Below the pieces are notes generated by a model, which made no database searches, had not been told where the DNA came from, and was given only the letters and a program-made list of their open reading frames with translations. 64,000 nucleotides of DNA, taken from CAVZCK01 sp963798805. GTDB lineage: Bacteria; Pseudomonadota; Alphaproteobacteria; Rhizobiales; Rhodomicrobiaceae. Location: positions 1,550,001 to 1,614,000 of the forward strand of contig CAWCVC010000010.1 of assembly GCA_963798805.1 (NCBI GenBank), read 5' to 3'. How positions within the stretch are numbered: the stretch's first letter is position 1; every line of letters begins with the position of its first letter. This document shows positions 51,647 through 60,161 of the stretch, piece by piece. Both the position numbers and the translations under genes were made by a program.

Positions 51647-52486
51647 TCACTCCTTGATCCAACCCAGCATCTTCCACAATTCGCGAGTCGTAGCGAGTAC
51701 CCTCGCGTCAATTCCCGCATAAATCTGGCGAAACGGGAGCGCGCGCGAAAGATCCATCGCCCGCTTATGGGCGACAGCATCATTGAATTCCGTGTCGAAG
51801 ACCCGATAAGGAAAGTCTGCATTGCCGGCCTCTCGGCGAATCGCGTCTGCATACTGACGAGCAACAAGCGTTCGCTGATCCATTCTATTGATAAAAACGG
51901 CTGTCCGTTCAGCGACGTGATCGAGTGCCAAGTCCTGCCTAAGGTATTTGGCGTAGAGTTGAAGCCCTTGAGTCGATAATCGGTCCGGAACTTGCGGTAC
52001 GACTATCGCGTCGGCAACTGCGATTGCAGCCTCAGCAAGGAGTGACAAGCCCGGGGGACAATCGCATATGACGAGGTCGTATTGATTGCGGGCAATGTTC
52101 AGCACATCGTGCATCCAATTTCTAATCGCGTTTCGAGCGGCGAACACCGTGCTTCGCCAAACAAGTATTCGACGCTCGAAGAGCGTAATCGATGGGCTGC
52201 CTGAAAATAGATGCACGCTGCGCGACCGATCCACATAGTTCATCGGATTGGCATCGCGGCCGTGTCGCCGCTCTTCAAGATAATCTTCGATTGTCTGTCC
52301 TCGTCGCCAGGGAAGCATATCTTCGACGCGATCACCGGCTATTGTCATGCTGGCGTTAATCTGAAGATCGAGGTCGATAAGCAGGACGCTCTTGCCTTGA
52401 AAGGCGGATGCCTCAGCCATCGAGACTGCGAGGGTGGTCTTGCCAACCCCACCCTTCATATTGGCGTAGGCAACGATCTTGCTCAT
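51647..52486 (-). CDS. ParA/MinD-type ATPase
   Basis: A 279-residue deviant-Walker ATPase. It has MKGGVGKTTLAVSMAE (signature Lys and Walker A, 10-25), LLIDLDLQINASMT (Walker A-prime, 35-48) and DLVICDCPPGLSLLAEAA (Walker B). There is no N-terminal DNA-binding extension and no ParB gene nearby. The ATG overlaps the upstream PD-(D/E)xK-like gene stop by 4 bp. Such proteins position plasmids, chromosomes or protein clusters; pairing with a nuclease-like gene suggests a conflict or maintenance module rather than ordinary partition. That last point is inference. Confidence 0.88.
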   Translation of the reverse strand: MSKIVAYANMKGGVGKTTLAVSMAEASAFQGKSVLLIDLDLQINASMTIAGDRVEDMLPWRRGQTIEDYLEERRHGRDANPMNYVDRSRSVHLFSGSPSITLFERRILVWRSTVFAARNAIRNWMHDVLNIARNQYDLVICDCPPGLSLLAEAAIAVADAIVVPQVPDRLSTQGLQLYAKYLRQDLALDHVAERTAVFINRMDQRTLVARQYADAIRREAGNADFPYRVFDTEFNDAVAHKRAMDLSRALPFRQIYAGIDARVLATTRELWKMLGWIKE

Positions 52487-53352
52487 CGCCTAATCCATTT
52501 CTGGAGGGCCAGACGATTAGCCAATTCGAAGCGATCCTCGATAAAGCCGTCGATCTTGGCAGGCGGGGGACTGTGTCGCCTGGCAGCAAGTAGAAGGCGA
52601 TAAGAAGTAAAGTCGGACGGCTCCGAAATCGAGATCACTCCGACGCCGTGTCTCTGAGCCTGCTCAAGCATCCCGGGCAACTCGGGGCGGTGTTCCGCGT
52701 CTTCGGGCGAAAAAAGACAGAGATAGGGAAAGTGCACCGTCGCTGAGTGAGCCAGCGCTTCGTGGACGGCGAGCATATTGCGCCCTGCCGGCATCTTGAG
52801 TTCGAAGCTGAAAAGGTCGAACTGCGCTGCCGGAGAATATCGGTAACGCGAGATGCACGCCGCGCAAAGATCGGGTCGCGTCCAGCGGCCAGCAGAGGCT
52901 CCTATTCTAGCCGTGTTCTGGACAATCAGATTGAAACCTTGGGGCGGTGGGTCGTAAAAGAGCCGCAGCGCGTGCTTCCAAATGAAGCGTTCGAACCAAG
53001 GTTCGAGATCGGCTTCGCGGTTTATCGATGATGGAAGATCTTGGCTGTCCGAAGGCCGACGACGGCGGAGAAGGTTTTCGTGCGGCGACCAGACAACGGT
53101 CTCGCCAAGCTGCCAAATGCAACGGTCGAACTCTTCGTCCCCTATGTCACGGCTGAGCCGTTCTTCCAACGCGATTCTGGCTGCCGCCCGGCTAATCCAG
53201 TCGCCTTCGGTTGGGAGCAGCGCAAACAATGTTTCCGACGCGGGCACGCGTAATTCCTTTTGTCGCTCTGGCTTGTGCTTATTACCGACCTGCCTTGGCA
53301 AAATAGCCACATCGCCGTCTGGATTCCACTGCGTATCCAGCCGTTTCGGCAT
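52483..53352 (-). CDS. PD-(D/E)xK nuclease-like protein
   Basis: A 289-residue protein without a family name I can give. The middle shows a restriction-endonuclease-like core: WTRPDLCAACI with Asp 151, then FDLFSFELKMPAG with Glu 174 and Lys 176 in an ExK arrangement at a strand end, then a helix AVHEALAHSATVH, as in the PD-(D/E)xK fold. The N-terminal 60-90 region (RAAARIALEERLSRDIGDEE) may be a winged helix. It is the first gene of an operon with the ParA-type ATPase and the 135-aa protein (4-bp overlap). Nuclease activity is inferred. Confidence 0.6.
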   Translation of the reverse strand: MPKRLDTQWNPDGDVAILPRQVGNKHKPERQKELRVPASETLFALLPTEGDWISRAAARIALEERLSRDIGDEEFDRCIWQLGETVVWSPHENLLRRRRPSDSQDLPSSINREADLEPWFERFIWKHALRLFYDPPPQGFNLIVQNTARIGASAGRWTRPDLCAACISRYRYSPAAQFDLFSFELKMPAGRNMLAVHEALAHSATVHFPYLCLFSPEDAEHRPELPGMLEQAQRHGVGVISISEPSDFTSYRLLLAARRHSPPPAKIDGFIEDRFELANRLALQKWIRR

Positions 53353-53513
53353 TATTGGGGATACGGATTATTACAGGGGGCGACGTGTCTGCGGTTGCCT
53401 GCAATCGGAACCGGAGGTTGGCGCGGAGGGGGAATCGTGCCGCGATCGATCTCGAGATCGGCCAATGGCGGCGGCCCTGCTGCTCAAACATCGATGCCGC
53501 GACGCCCCACTAG

Positions 53514-55162
53514 CCGATCTTATTCAGCCGCAGTTAGAAATTGCGCTGGCGAATGTGGCGCAAGGCATTGAACTTGCGTAGGAAATGGGTGTCGAAGCCA
53601 TCCTATGCGCGCCGCAGCGCAGAGCCACACCCGCCATGACCGACGATAACCCGCTCACCGTTCCCTATCCAGCCGTGTCGCGCAAGAAAGTCACAGCTGC
53701 CTTCGATGGCGGTCGTCTCTCCTCCGACAGCGGCGTCATGCTGCTCGCGCTTGCCGAGCGTCGGCGGGCTCTCTCCCAAACTCTCGCTGCTTTGATCGCC
53801 GACCGGCGCGATCGGGCGCATATTACGCACACAGTTGAGGACATACTGAAAGGGCGCATGTTGGCGATCGCCTGCGGCTACGCGGATGGCAATGACTTCG
53901 ACTGGCTGCGCTGCGATGCCGCCTTCAAGCTTGCCTGCGGGCGGCTGCCCGACACGGGCAATGATCTATGCTCGCAGCCGACCATCTCGCGCTGGGAGAA
54001 CGCGCCGACGCTGAAGGAGATCATCCGCCTGACCTATGCGCTCGTCGACATCTGGTGCCGGAGCTACAAGATGCCGCCGGCATCGGTGGTGCTGGACATC
54101 GATGACACGCTCGACGTGGTGCACGGCCATCAGAAACTGTCGGAATGGAACGCCCATTACGACGAGCGCTGCTTTCTGCCGATCCACATCTATGAGACAG
54201 CGACGGGCCGCCCGGTCACCATGATCCTGCGTCCGGGCAAGACGCCCTCAGGCAAGGAAGTCCGTGGATTACTGCGCCGTCTGATCAATCGCATTCGCCG
54301 GCATTGGTCCGATACGCGCATCACCATTCGTGGCGATAGTCACTACGGCCGAGAAGAAGTTATGAGCTGGTGTGAGGCCAATGGCATCGACTATGTCTTC
54401 GGCTTTGCTGGCAATACCGTGCTCGACCGCTTGGTTGAACCGGAGGCCGATGATATCCGGACGCGCCGCGCCGAGGAGCAACTTGCCGTTCTGCGCGGCT
54501 TCGCCGAAACGCGCTATGCGGCAAAATCCTGGGCCAGGGAGCGCCGTGTTGTGGCACGTATCGAGGCGAGCGCCAGTCATGAGGACGACATGCTCCGCCG
54601 CGGGCTCGACATCCGCTATGCCGTCACCTCGCTGGCGAAAGGCAACGCCGAGCACATCTATGCGACCCTCTACTGCGAGAGGGGACAGGCAGAGAATCTG
54701 ATCAAGCAACATAAAGCGCAACTCGCATCCGATCGCACCAGCTGCCGATCGCCGCTTGCTAATCAGATGCGGCTCATTCTGCACACCGCCGCCTATTGGC
54801 TGATGCTCGATGTGCGCGATTGCGTGCCGTCCTGGCATCCTTTGCGGCAAAGCGAGTTCGCCAGCATTCGCCTGCGCCTGCTGAAAATCGCCGGACGTTT
54901 CGTCGAGACCGCGAGCCGCATCCGTGTGGCACTCGCCTCGTGCTGCCCGGAGGCCGAGCTGTTCAGCCTCGTTGCCTTCCGGCTGCAATCGTCCGGGCCA
55001 TGAATGGTGGGGCATGACCGCCCCAGGAGCCCGGACCATCCACCTTCAGCGCGTCGACAGCGTACTCGAGCCGATCAGCCTGCCGGACGTGTCCGCACAG
55101 GACGGATCACCTCGCCCAGCAAGAACGGAAAGAAGATAGCCTGCTCGGACGCATAAGAACGG
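53514..55162 (+). mobile_element. IS1380-family element, copy 1 (complete)
   Basis: 1649 bp. Ends CCGATCTTATTCAGCCG and (complement) CCGTTCTTATGCGTCCG are imperfect terminal inverted repeats. The flanks are CTAG at 53510-53513 and CTAG at 55163-55166, a 4-bp target duplication. The sequence appears identical to copy 2 (58321-59969). Confidence 0.9.
53636..55003 (+). CDS. IS1380 family transposase, copy 1
   Basis: DDE transposase of about 455 residues. Family hallmarks: KKVTAAFDGGRLSSDSGVML near the N terminus, SVVLDIDDTLDVVHGHQ with the first Asp, ITIRGDSHYGREEVMSWCEA with the second, and YCERGQAENLIKQHK with the Glu. The start at 53636 matches relatives; an in-frame ATG at 53585 behind TAGGAA would add 17 residues. 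The gene is intact and repeated at 58443. Confidence 0.92.
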   Translation: MTDDNPLTVPYPAVSRKKVTAAFDGGRLSSDSGVMLLALAERRRALSQTLAALIADRRDRAHITHTVEDILKGRMLAIACGYADGNDFDWLRCDAAFKLACGRLPDTGNDLCSQPTISRWENAPTLKEIIRLTYALVDIWCRSYKMPPASVVLDIDDTLDVVHGHQKLSEWNAHYDERCFLPIHIYETATGRPVTMILRPGKTPSGKEVRGLLRRLINRIRRHWSDTRITIRGDSHYGREEVMSWCEANGIDYVFGFAGNTVLDRLVEPEADDIRTRRAEEQLAVLRGFAETRYAAKSWARERRVVARIEASASHEDDMLRRGLDIRYAVTSLAKGNAEHIYATLYCERGQAENLIKQHKAQLASDRTSCRSPLANQMRLILHTAAYWLMLDVRDCVPSWHPLRQSEFASIRLRLLKIAGRFVETASRIRVALASCCPEAELFSLVAFRLQSSGP

Positions 55163-55377
55163 CTAGGAACGAGGCTGCTCGCGGAGCGGGCTCTGTGACA
55201 GAATCCCTGCATTGCGCCGCGCCGCACGATCCAGTAAGGAAAGATATCGGCTTGGCGGGTGGGTGACGGTGCGATTTCCGCCGCCGGATCTGCACCGAGT
55301 GCGGAATTTGTCCGCTCCGCTGGATGAATTTGATCGCTTGATTGAAGGGATCCCGCCGATCTGGTCGATCATGGAAG

Positions 55378-55453
55378 GCCGGCTTAGCTCAGCTGGTAGA
55401 GCAACGGTTTTGTAAACCGTGGGTCGGGGGTTCGAGTCCCTCAGCCGGCACCA
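55378..55453 (+). tRNA. tRNA-Thr (TGT)
   Basis: Cloverleaf with acceptor stem GCCGGCT/AGCCGGC, D-arm AGCTCAGCTGGTAGAGC, anticodon loop TTTGTAA giving TGT, T-arm GGGGGTTCGAGTCCCTC, discriminator A and encoded CCA. A T-rich run follows. It stands alone among mobile elements. Confidence 0.96.
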
Positions 55454-55601
55454 GTTTTTCTCACAAATTCCGAGTTGCAAGGACGGCAGCGGAACGAAAT
55501 CCGTTGCAACACCGGACAATAGAACCTGGGGGCGGGGCAAAGAACTGAGCCGGAAAAGCCCGTGGTTACAAAGCGGTTACAAGCTCAGGATAGCACTTCA
55601 A

Positions 55602-55805
55602 TTAAGCGTCTATTTCCATTCTATGCTTGCCATGCCGCCAGATTCCGTCCGCCGGTGACGGTGCGATTGATCCTGCGCAGGTCGGGCATTCCCGATAGCC
55701 CTTTTCGCCGTTCGGCCCCCTGTGGAAGCGGGCGCTCACTATAAAAACTCTTTGACAAGCGGGGCAGCGAAACGCCGCGTAGTTGCCGACCCAATCTTCG
55801 TTCAT
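55602..55805 (-). CDS. Small zinc-ribbon-like protein
   Basis: A 67-residue frame starting ATG at 55805. It has two CPxC pairs, Cys 14/17 (FRCPACQRVF) and Cys 40/43 (ECPTCAGSI), spaced as in a zinc ribbon. The family is not recognised. No strong ribosome site is visible, so confidence is limited. It is divergent from the broken histidine-kinase-like fragment to its right. Confidence 0.5.
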   Translation of the reverse strand: MNEDWVGNYAAFRCPACQRVFIVSARFHRGPNGEKGYRECPTCAGSIAPSPADGIWRHGKHRMEIDA

Positions 55806-55807
55806 GA

Positions 55808-56071
55808 ATTCGGGTCGAAAGCTCGAAAGACTTCGCGACCAGTTCTTTGAATACCCATTTCCGTGGCCCCCGGATTGCCGCCATGGGCGTTTACTGGCGC
55901 GACAGGAGGGAGACAGACAAATGCGAACCAAATCTTTTGCAAATGATCGCCAATGCGGCAGCACTCGTGCTCGTCAACATTGAACTCAACAAAGAATGCG
56001 AAAGGCCGCCAAAGCGCGCCGCGAACTTGTCCATCGTATCAAGAATGTGCTTTCTGTCGTTAAGATACTAA
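55808..56071 (+). pseudogene. Fragment of a GAF/HWE-type sensor histidine kinase
   Basis: In one frame the region reads MGVYWRDRRETDKCEPNLLQ then MIANAAALVLVNIELNKE, like the end of a GAF domain. About one codon later, in another frame, it reads KARRELVHRIKNVLSVVKIL, an H-box of the HWE/HisKA_2 kinase family. The change of frame near 55990-56000 and truncation by the IS1380 element at 56072 mark it as broken. No remaining part is seen on the far side of the element. Confidence 0.5.
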
Positions 56072-57752
56072 CCCGCATCTCTCACGGGGCTGAGGCGCAT
56101 CGAGGCCACTTACGGTGTAAACTTGTTTTGCGATAACGAGTTTTTGCCGATTTGAGGTGGCTCCCCGATGCTGACAGAGCGTAGCGCGAGCGAGATCGAT
56201 TTTGGAAGAGCGGGCGGACGCCGTGTGGTCGCGGATTTCGATGGCGGCATGGTGTCCTCGGACGCCGGGGCGCTGCTACTCGGGGAGACGGACAAGGCCA
56301 TCGGGCTCGTCGATCGCTTCGCCGCCTGCTTTCGCGATCGGCGCCATCCCGCTTACGTGGTTCACGAAGTGAAGACGCTGGTTGCACAGCGCGTGTTCGG
56401 CTTGGCGCTGGGCTATGAAGACCTCGTCGACCATGATGAGTTGCGCCGCGATCCCGTTCTCGGGGTGCTGCTCGGCAAGTTCGAGCGCGGGGCCGAGGCG
56501 CCGGCGCCGCTGGCCGGGAAGAGCACGCTGAACCGTCTCGAGCTCGCCCCGGCCGATGGCGCGACTGGGCGCTATCATAAGATTGGCCATGACGGCGCAG
56601 CAATCGAGGCGTTGTTCGTCGACGTGTTTCTCGATGCGCACGGCAAGCCGCCGCGTGAGATCGTGCTCGACCTCGACGCCACCGACGATCCGCTGCACGG
56701 CCATCAGGAGGGGCGGTTTTTCCATGGCTATTACGACTGCTATTGCTACCTGCCGCTCTACGTCTTCTGCGGCCGGCATCTTCTGGCCGCCAGGCTTCGA
56801 CGCTCGAACATCGACGGCAGCGCGGGCGCGGTCGAGGAGACGGCGCGCATCGTCGGCCGGATCCGGGCGCGCTGGCCAAAGATGAAGATCGTCTTGCGCG
56901 CCGATTCCGGCTTCGCCCGTGAGGCCCTGATGGTTTGGTGTGAGGCTCATAAGGTCGACTACGTCTTCGGTCTCGCCCGTAATGCGCGTCTGGAGGCCCG
57001 CATCGCGGCAGGCTTGGCCGAGGCGCGGCGGCGGTCGGAGGCTGCGGACGGCAAGCCGGCGCGGGTGTTTCGGGATTTCCTGTGGTCGACGAAGGGCTCC
57101 TGGTCACGCCGCCGCCGTGTGATCGGCAAGGCGGAATGGACCGGCGGGGATGCCAATCCGCGCTTTCTCGTCACCTCGCTGAAGCCCGGCGCCTGGACCG
57201 CCAGGCCGCTCTACGAAGACCTCTATTGCGCGCGCGGCGAGAGGGAGAACCGCATCAAGGAAGCGCAGGGCGATCTCTTTGCCGACCGCACCTCGGCGGC
57301 GACGATGCGGGCCAACCAGCTGCGCCTGTGGTTTGCGTCGGTGGCCTATGTCCTCCTCTGCGCGCTGCGCCGGATCGGCCTGGCTCATACGCAGTTTGCC
57401 GCTGCGACCTGCGGCACGATCCGGCTGAAGCTGCTGAAGATCGGCGCGTTGGTGAAAATCAGCGCGCGCCGGGTCAAGATCGCCTTCGCGTCGGCCTGTC
57501 CGGCCGCCGCCGAATGGCGTCTCGCCGCGGCGCGGCTCGCACATGCTCGTGGCTCCCCTGCCTGACGCGCGAAGCCGCGACGCGCCTCTCTCGCGGTATC
57601 CCCCGAGGCCCACTGGAGACACGAAGAAGCCGAGCCAATTGACGAAGCCGGTCGCGCAATCTGCGCCACCCCCAAGCACGTCACCCTTCAACATCGCCGA
57701 GAAATCGGCCGGATGACCACGCCATACCTTCAGGCGCGTGAGAAACGCGGGC
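56072..57752 (+). mobile_element. Second, different IS1380-family element
   Basis: About 1.68 kb. The left end CCCGCATCTCTCACGGGGCT and the complement of the right end CCCGCGTTTCTCACGCGCCT are imperfect inverted repeats. Flanks are CTAA on the left and CTAG on the right, so no exact target duplication is present. It cuts the kinase fragment on the left and abuts an IS1182 remnant on the right. Confidence 0.8.
56168..57565 (+). CDS. IS1380 family transposase, second type
   Basis: A 465-residue DDE transposase clearly different from the three-copy element. Motifs: RVVADFDGGMVSSDAGALLL, EIVLDLDATDDPLHGHQEGR with the first Asp, IVLRADSGFAREALMVWCEA with the second, and YCARGERENRIKEAQGDLFA with the Glu. 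Both frame and length are intact. Confidence 0.92.
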   Translation: MLTERSASEIDFGRAGGRRVVADFDGGMVSSDAGALLLGETDKAIGLVDRFAACFRDRRHPAYVVHEVKTLVAQRVFGLALGYEDLVDHDELRRDPVLGVLLGKFERGAEAPAPLAGKSTLNRLELAPADGATGRYHKIGHDGAAIEALFVDVFLDAHGKPPREIVLDLDATDDPLHGHQEGRFFHGYYDCYCYLPLYVFCGRHLLAARLRRSNIDGSAGAVEETARIVGRIRARWPKMKIVLRADSGFAREALMVWCEAHKVDYVFGLARNARLEARIAAGLAEARRRSEAADGKPARVFRDFLWSTKGSWSRRRRVIGKAEWTGGDANPRFLVTSLKPGAWTARPLYEDLYCARGERENRIKEAQGDLFADRTSAATMRANQLRLWFASVAYVLLCALRRIGLAHTQFAAATCGTIRLKLLKIGALVKISARRVKIAFASACPAAAEWRLAAARLAHARGSPA

Positions 57753-58031
57753 TAGCAGTCTGTCGGACTGACGTTTGTCTTTTCATCAGTCCGACGGCAA
57801 TGACGCTGCGCATCAAGCAGCTTTCAGGGCAAACATCCGTTTCACGTTCCATGCCATGGTGACAAGCGTCCACTCGCCTTTGACATTGTCGAGCCCGCGC
57901 AGCAGGAATTGGCGGAATCCGAGCACCGATTTGATGATGCCGAACACCGGCTCGGGTGTGTGTTTGCGCAGGGCATAGAGCTTTTTGCCTTCGGGCGTCC
58001 GCAGACGGTAGGCCATGGCCTCGACGGGCGT
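57753..58031 (-). mobile_element. IS1182-family remnant, 3' end only
   Basis: On the minus strand the frame ending at 57813 encodes YRLRTPEGKKLYALRKHTPE, PVFGIIKSVLGFRQFLLRGL and TLVTMAWNVKRMFAL, the characteristic C terminus of IS1182-type transposases. Only about 70 codons remain. The upstream part is replaced by an IS3-type end near 58032. The right boundary is approximate. Confidence 0.75.
57813..58031 (-). pseudogene. IS1182 transposase, C-terminal fragment
   Basis: About the last 70 residues of an IS1182-type transposase, ending at the stop at 57813. The segment corresponds to the conserved C-terminal part with the RKHTPEPVFGIIK Glu-containing motif. The N-terminal three quarters are absent, so it cannot be functional. 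Confidence 0.75.
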
Positions 58032-58320
58032 TGAAGTTGCCCCGGTTTCGTGGACATCCGAACATTTGCGTTTCAGGAGTTCACGATGCCAAAGACACAG
58101 CCGCCTTACCCGCCGGAATTCCGGCAACGAATGATCGAGCTGGTCCGATCCGGACGAACGCCGAATGAGCTTGCCAAGGAATTTGACCCATCGGCTCAGG
58201 CGATCCGCAATTGGGTTGCGCAGGCTGACCGCGACGAAGGTCGGCGCGAGGATGGCCTGACGACGGCCGAGCGCGAGGAGTTGAACCGGCTGCGCCGGGA
58301 GAACAAGCAGCTCAAGCTGG
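58032..58320 (+). mobile_element. IS3-family remnant, left end and part of orfA
   Basis: Starts near TGAAGTTGCCCCGGTTTCGT (58032), which resembles an IS3-family terminal repeat. The orfA frame follows, interrupted at 58320 by IS1380 copy 2. No orfB is found beyond that copy. Confidence 0.7.
58086..58320 (+). pseudogene. IS3-family transposase OrfA, truncated
   Basis: Begins MPKTQPPYPPEFRQRMIELV, with helix-turn-helix EFDPSAQAIRNWVAQADRDE and leucine-zipper start REELNRLRRENKQLKLA, typical of IS3 OrfA. The frame runs on into the IS1380 sequence and stops at 58388, so the last 22 codons are foreign. CAGGAG precedes the ATG. Confidence 0.8.
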
Positions 58321-59969
58321 CCGATCTTATTCAGCCGCAGTTAGAAATTGCGCTGGCGAATGTGGCGCAAGGCATTGAACTTGCGTAGGAAATGGGTGTC
58401 GAAGCCATCCTATGCGCGCCGCAGCGCAGAGCCACACCCGCCATGACCGACGATAACCCGCTCACCGTTCCCTATCCAGCCGTGTCGCGCAAGAAAGTCA
58501 CAGCTGCCTTCGATGGCGGTCGTCTCTCCTCCGACAGCGGCGTCATGCTGCTCGCGCTTGCCGAGCGTCGGCGGGCTCTCTCCCAAACTCTCGCTGCTTT
58601 GATCGCCGACCGGCGCGATCGGGCGCATATTACGCACACAGTTGAGGACATACTGAAAGGGCGCATGTTGGCGATCGCCTGCGGCTACGCGGATGGCAAT
58701 GACTTCGACTGGCTGCGCTGCGATGCCGCCTTCAAGCTTGCCTGCGGGCGGCTGCCCGACACGGGCAATGATCTATGCTCGCAGCCGACCATCTCGCGCT
58801 GGGAGAACGCGCCGACGCTGAAGGAGATCATCCGCCTGACCTATGCGCTCGTCGACATCTGGTGCCGGAGCTACAAGATGCCGCCGGCATCGGTGGTGCT
58901 GGACATCGATGACACGCTCGACGTGGTGCACGGCCATCAGAAACTGTCGGAATGGAACGCCCATTACGACGAGCGCTGCTTTCTGCCGATCCACATCTAT
59001 GAGACAGCGACGGGCCGCCCGGTCACCATGATCCTGCGTCCGGGCAAGACGCCCTCAGGCAAGGAAGTCCGTGGATTACTGCGCCGTCTGATCAATCGCA
59101 TTCGCCGGCATTGGTCCGATACGCGCATCACCATTCGTGGCGATAGTCACTACGGCCGAGAAGAAGTTATGAGCTGGTGTGAGGCCAATGGCATCGACTA
59201 TGTCTTCGGCTTTGCTGGCAATACCGTGCTCGACCGCTTGGTTGAACCGGAGGCCGATGATATCCGGACGCGCCGCGCCGAGGAGCAACTTGCCGTTCTG
59301 CGCGGCTTCGCCGAAACGCGCTATGCGGCAAAATCCTGGGCCAGGGAGCGCCGTGTTGTGGCACGTATCGAGGCGAGCGCCAGTCATGAGGACGACATGC
59401 TCCGCCGCGGGCTCGACATCCGCTATGCCGTCACCTCGCTGGCGAAAGGCAACGCCGAGCACATCTATGCGACCCTCTACTGCGAGAGGGGACAGGCAGA
59501 GAATCTGATCAAGCAACATAAAGCGCAACTCGCATCCGATCGCACCAGCTGCCGATCGCCGCTTGCTAATCAGATGCGGCTCATTCTGCACACCGCCGCC
59601 TATTGGCTGATGCTCGATGTGCGCGATTGCGTGCCGTCCTGGCATCCTTTGCGGCAAAGCGAGTTCGCCAGCATTCGCCTGCGCCTGCTGAAAATCGCCG
59701 GACGTTTCGTCGAGACCGCGAGCCGCATCCGTGTGGCACTCGCCTCGTGCTGCCCGGAGGCCGAGCTGTTCAGCCTCGTTGCCTTCCGGCTGCAATCGTC
59801 CGGGCCATGAATGGTGGGGCATGACCGCCCCAGGAGCCCGGACCATCCACCTTCAGCGCGTCGACAGCGTACTCGAGCCGATCAGCCTGCCGGACGTGTC
59901 CGCACAGGACGGATCACCTCGCCCAGCAAGAACGGAAAGAAGATAGCCTGCTCGGACGCATAAGAACGG
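58321..59969 (+). mobile_element. IS1380-family element, copy 2 (complete)
   Basis: 1649 bp with the same ends as copy 1. Left flank is CTGG (inside IS3 orfA, 58317-58320), right flank is CTAG (59970-59973). The flanks do not match and the IS3 gene does not resume on the right, which suggests recombination between copies with loss of the intervening DNA. Confidence 0.9.
58443..59810 (+). CDS. IS1380 family transposase, copy 2
   Basis: The translated product is the same as that of copy 1 over its full length (first Asp in SVVLDIDDTLDVVHG, second in IRGDSHYGREEV, Glu in YCERGQAENLIK). The start at 58443 corresponds to 53636; the in-frame ATG at 58392 is the alternative. Identity of the two copies points to recent transposition or recombination. 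Confidence 0.92.
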   Translation: MTDDNPLTVPYPAVSRKKVTAAFDGGRLSSDSGVMLLALAERRRALSQTLAALIADRRDRAHITHTVEDILKGRMLAIACGYADGNDFDWLRCDAAFKLACGRLPDTGNDLCSQPTISRWENAPTLKEIIRLTYALVDIWCRSYKMPPASVVLDIDDTLDVVHGHQKLSEWNAHYDERCFLPIHIYETATGRPVTMILRPGKTPSGKEVRGLLRRLINRIRRHWSDTRITIRGDSHYGREEVMSWCEANGIDYVFGFAGNTVLDRLVEPEADDIRTRRAEEQLAVLRGFAETRYAAKSWARERRVVARIEASASHEDDMLRRGLDIRYAVTSLAKGNAEHIYATLYCERGQAENLIKQHKAQLASDRTSCRSPLANQMRLILHTAAYWLMLDVRDCVPSWHPLRQSEFASIRLRLLKIAGRFVETASRIRVALASCCPEAELFSLVAFRLQSSGP

Positions 59970-60161
59970 CTAGACCGCGCCGGCCGGCGATGCGGCGGGC
60001 GGAGCACCTATGCGCGATCGGGTGGCGTTAAGGGGCGGTGCGGCGGGCGGTGATGCGGAGGTCACAACAAGGTTGGGATGACCTTTATCGTTGTGCCGGT
60101 CGCGTTGCGATAGGGTTCCTGCTCGCGGGAGGGAATTAGGCAAGAGGGAGGTAAGCTGACA

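Noticed and set aside
51647..52486. Plasmid partition (parAB) operon
   Set aside because: No ParB-like protein, no obvious repeated centromere-like sites, and the neighbours are nuclease- and HEPN-like. Not excluded, only less favoured.
43607..55453. Island attachment repeats derived from the tRNA-Thr 3' ends
   Set aside because: The two tRNA 3' ends differ from each other in the T-arm and acceptor stem, and no extra copy of either was noticed.
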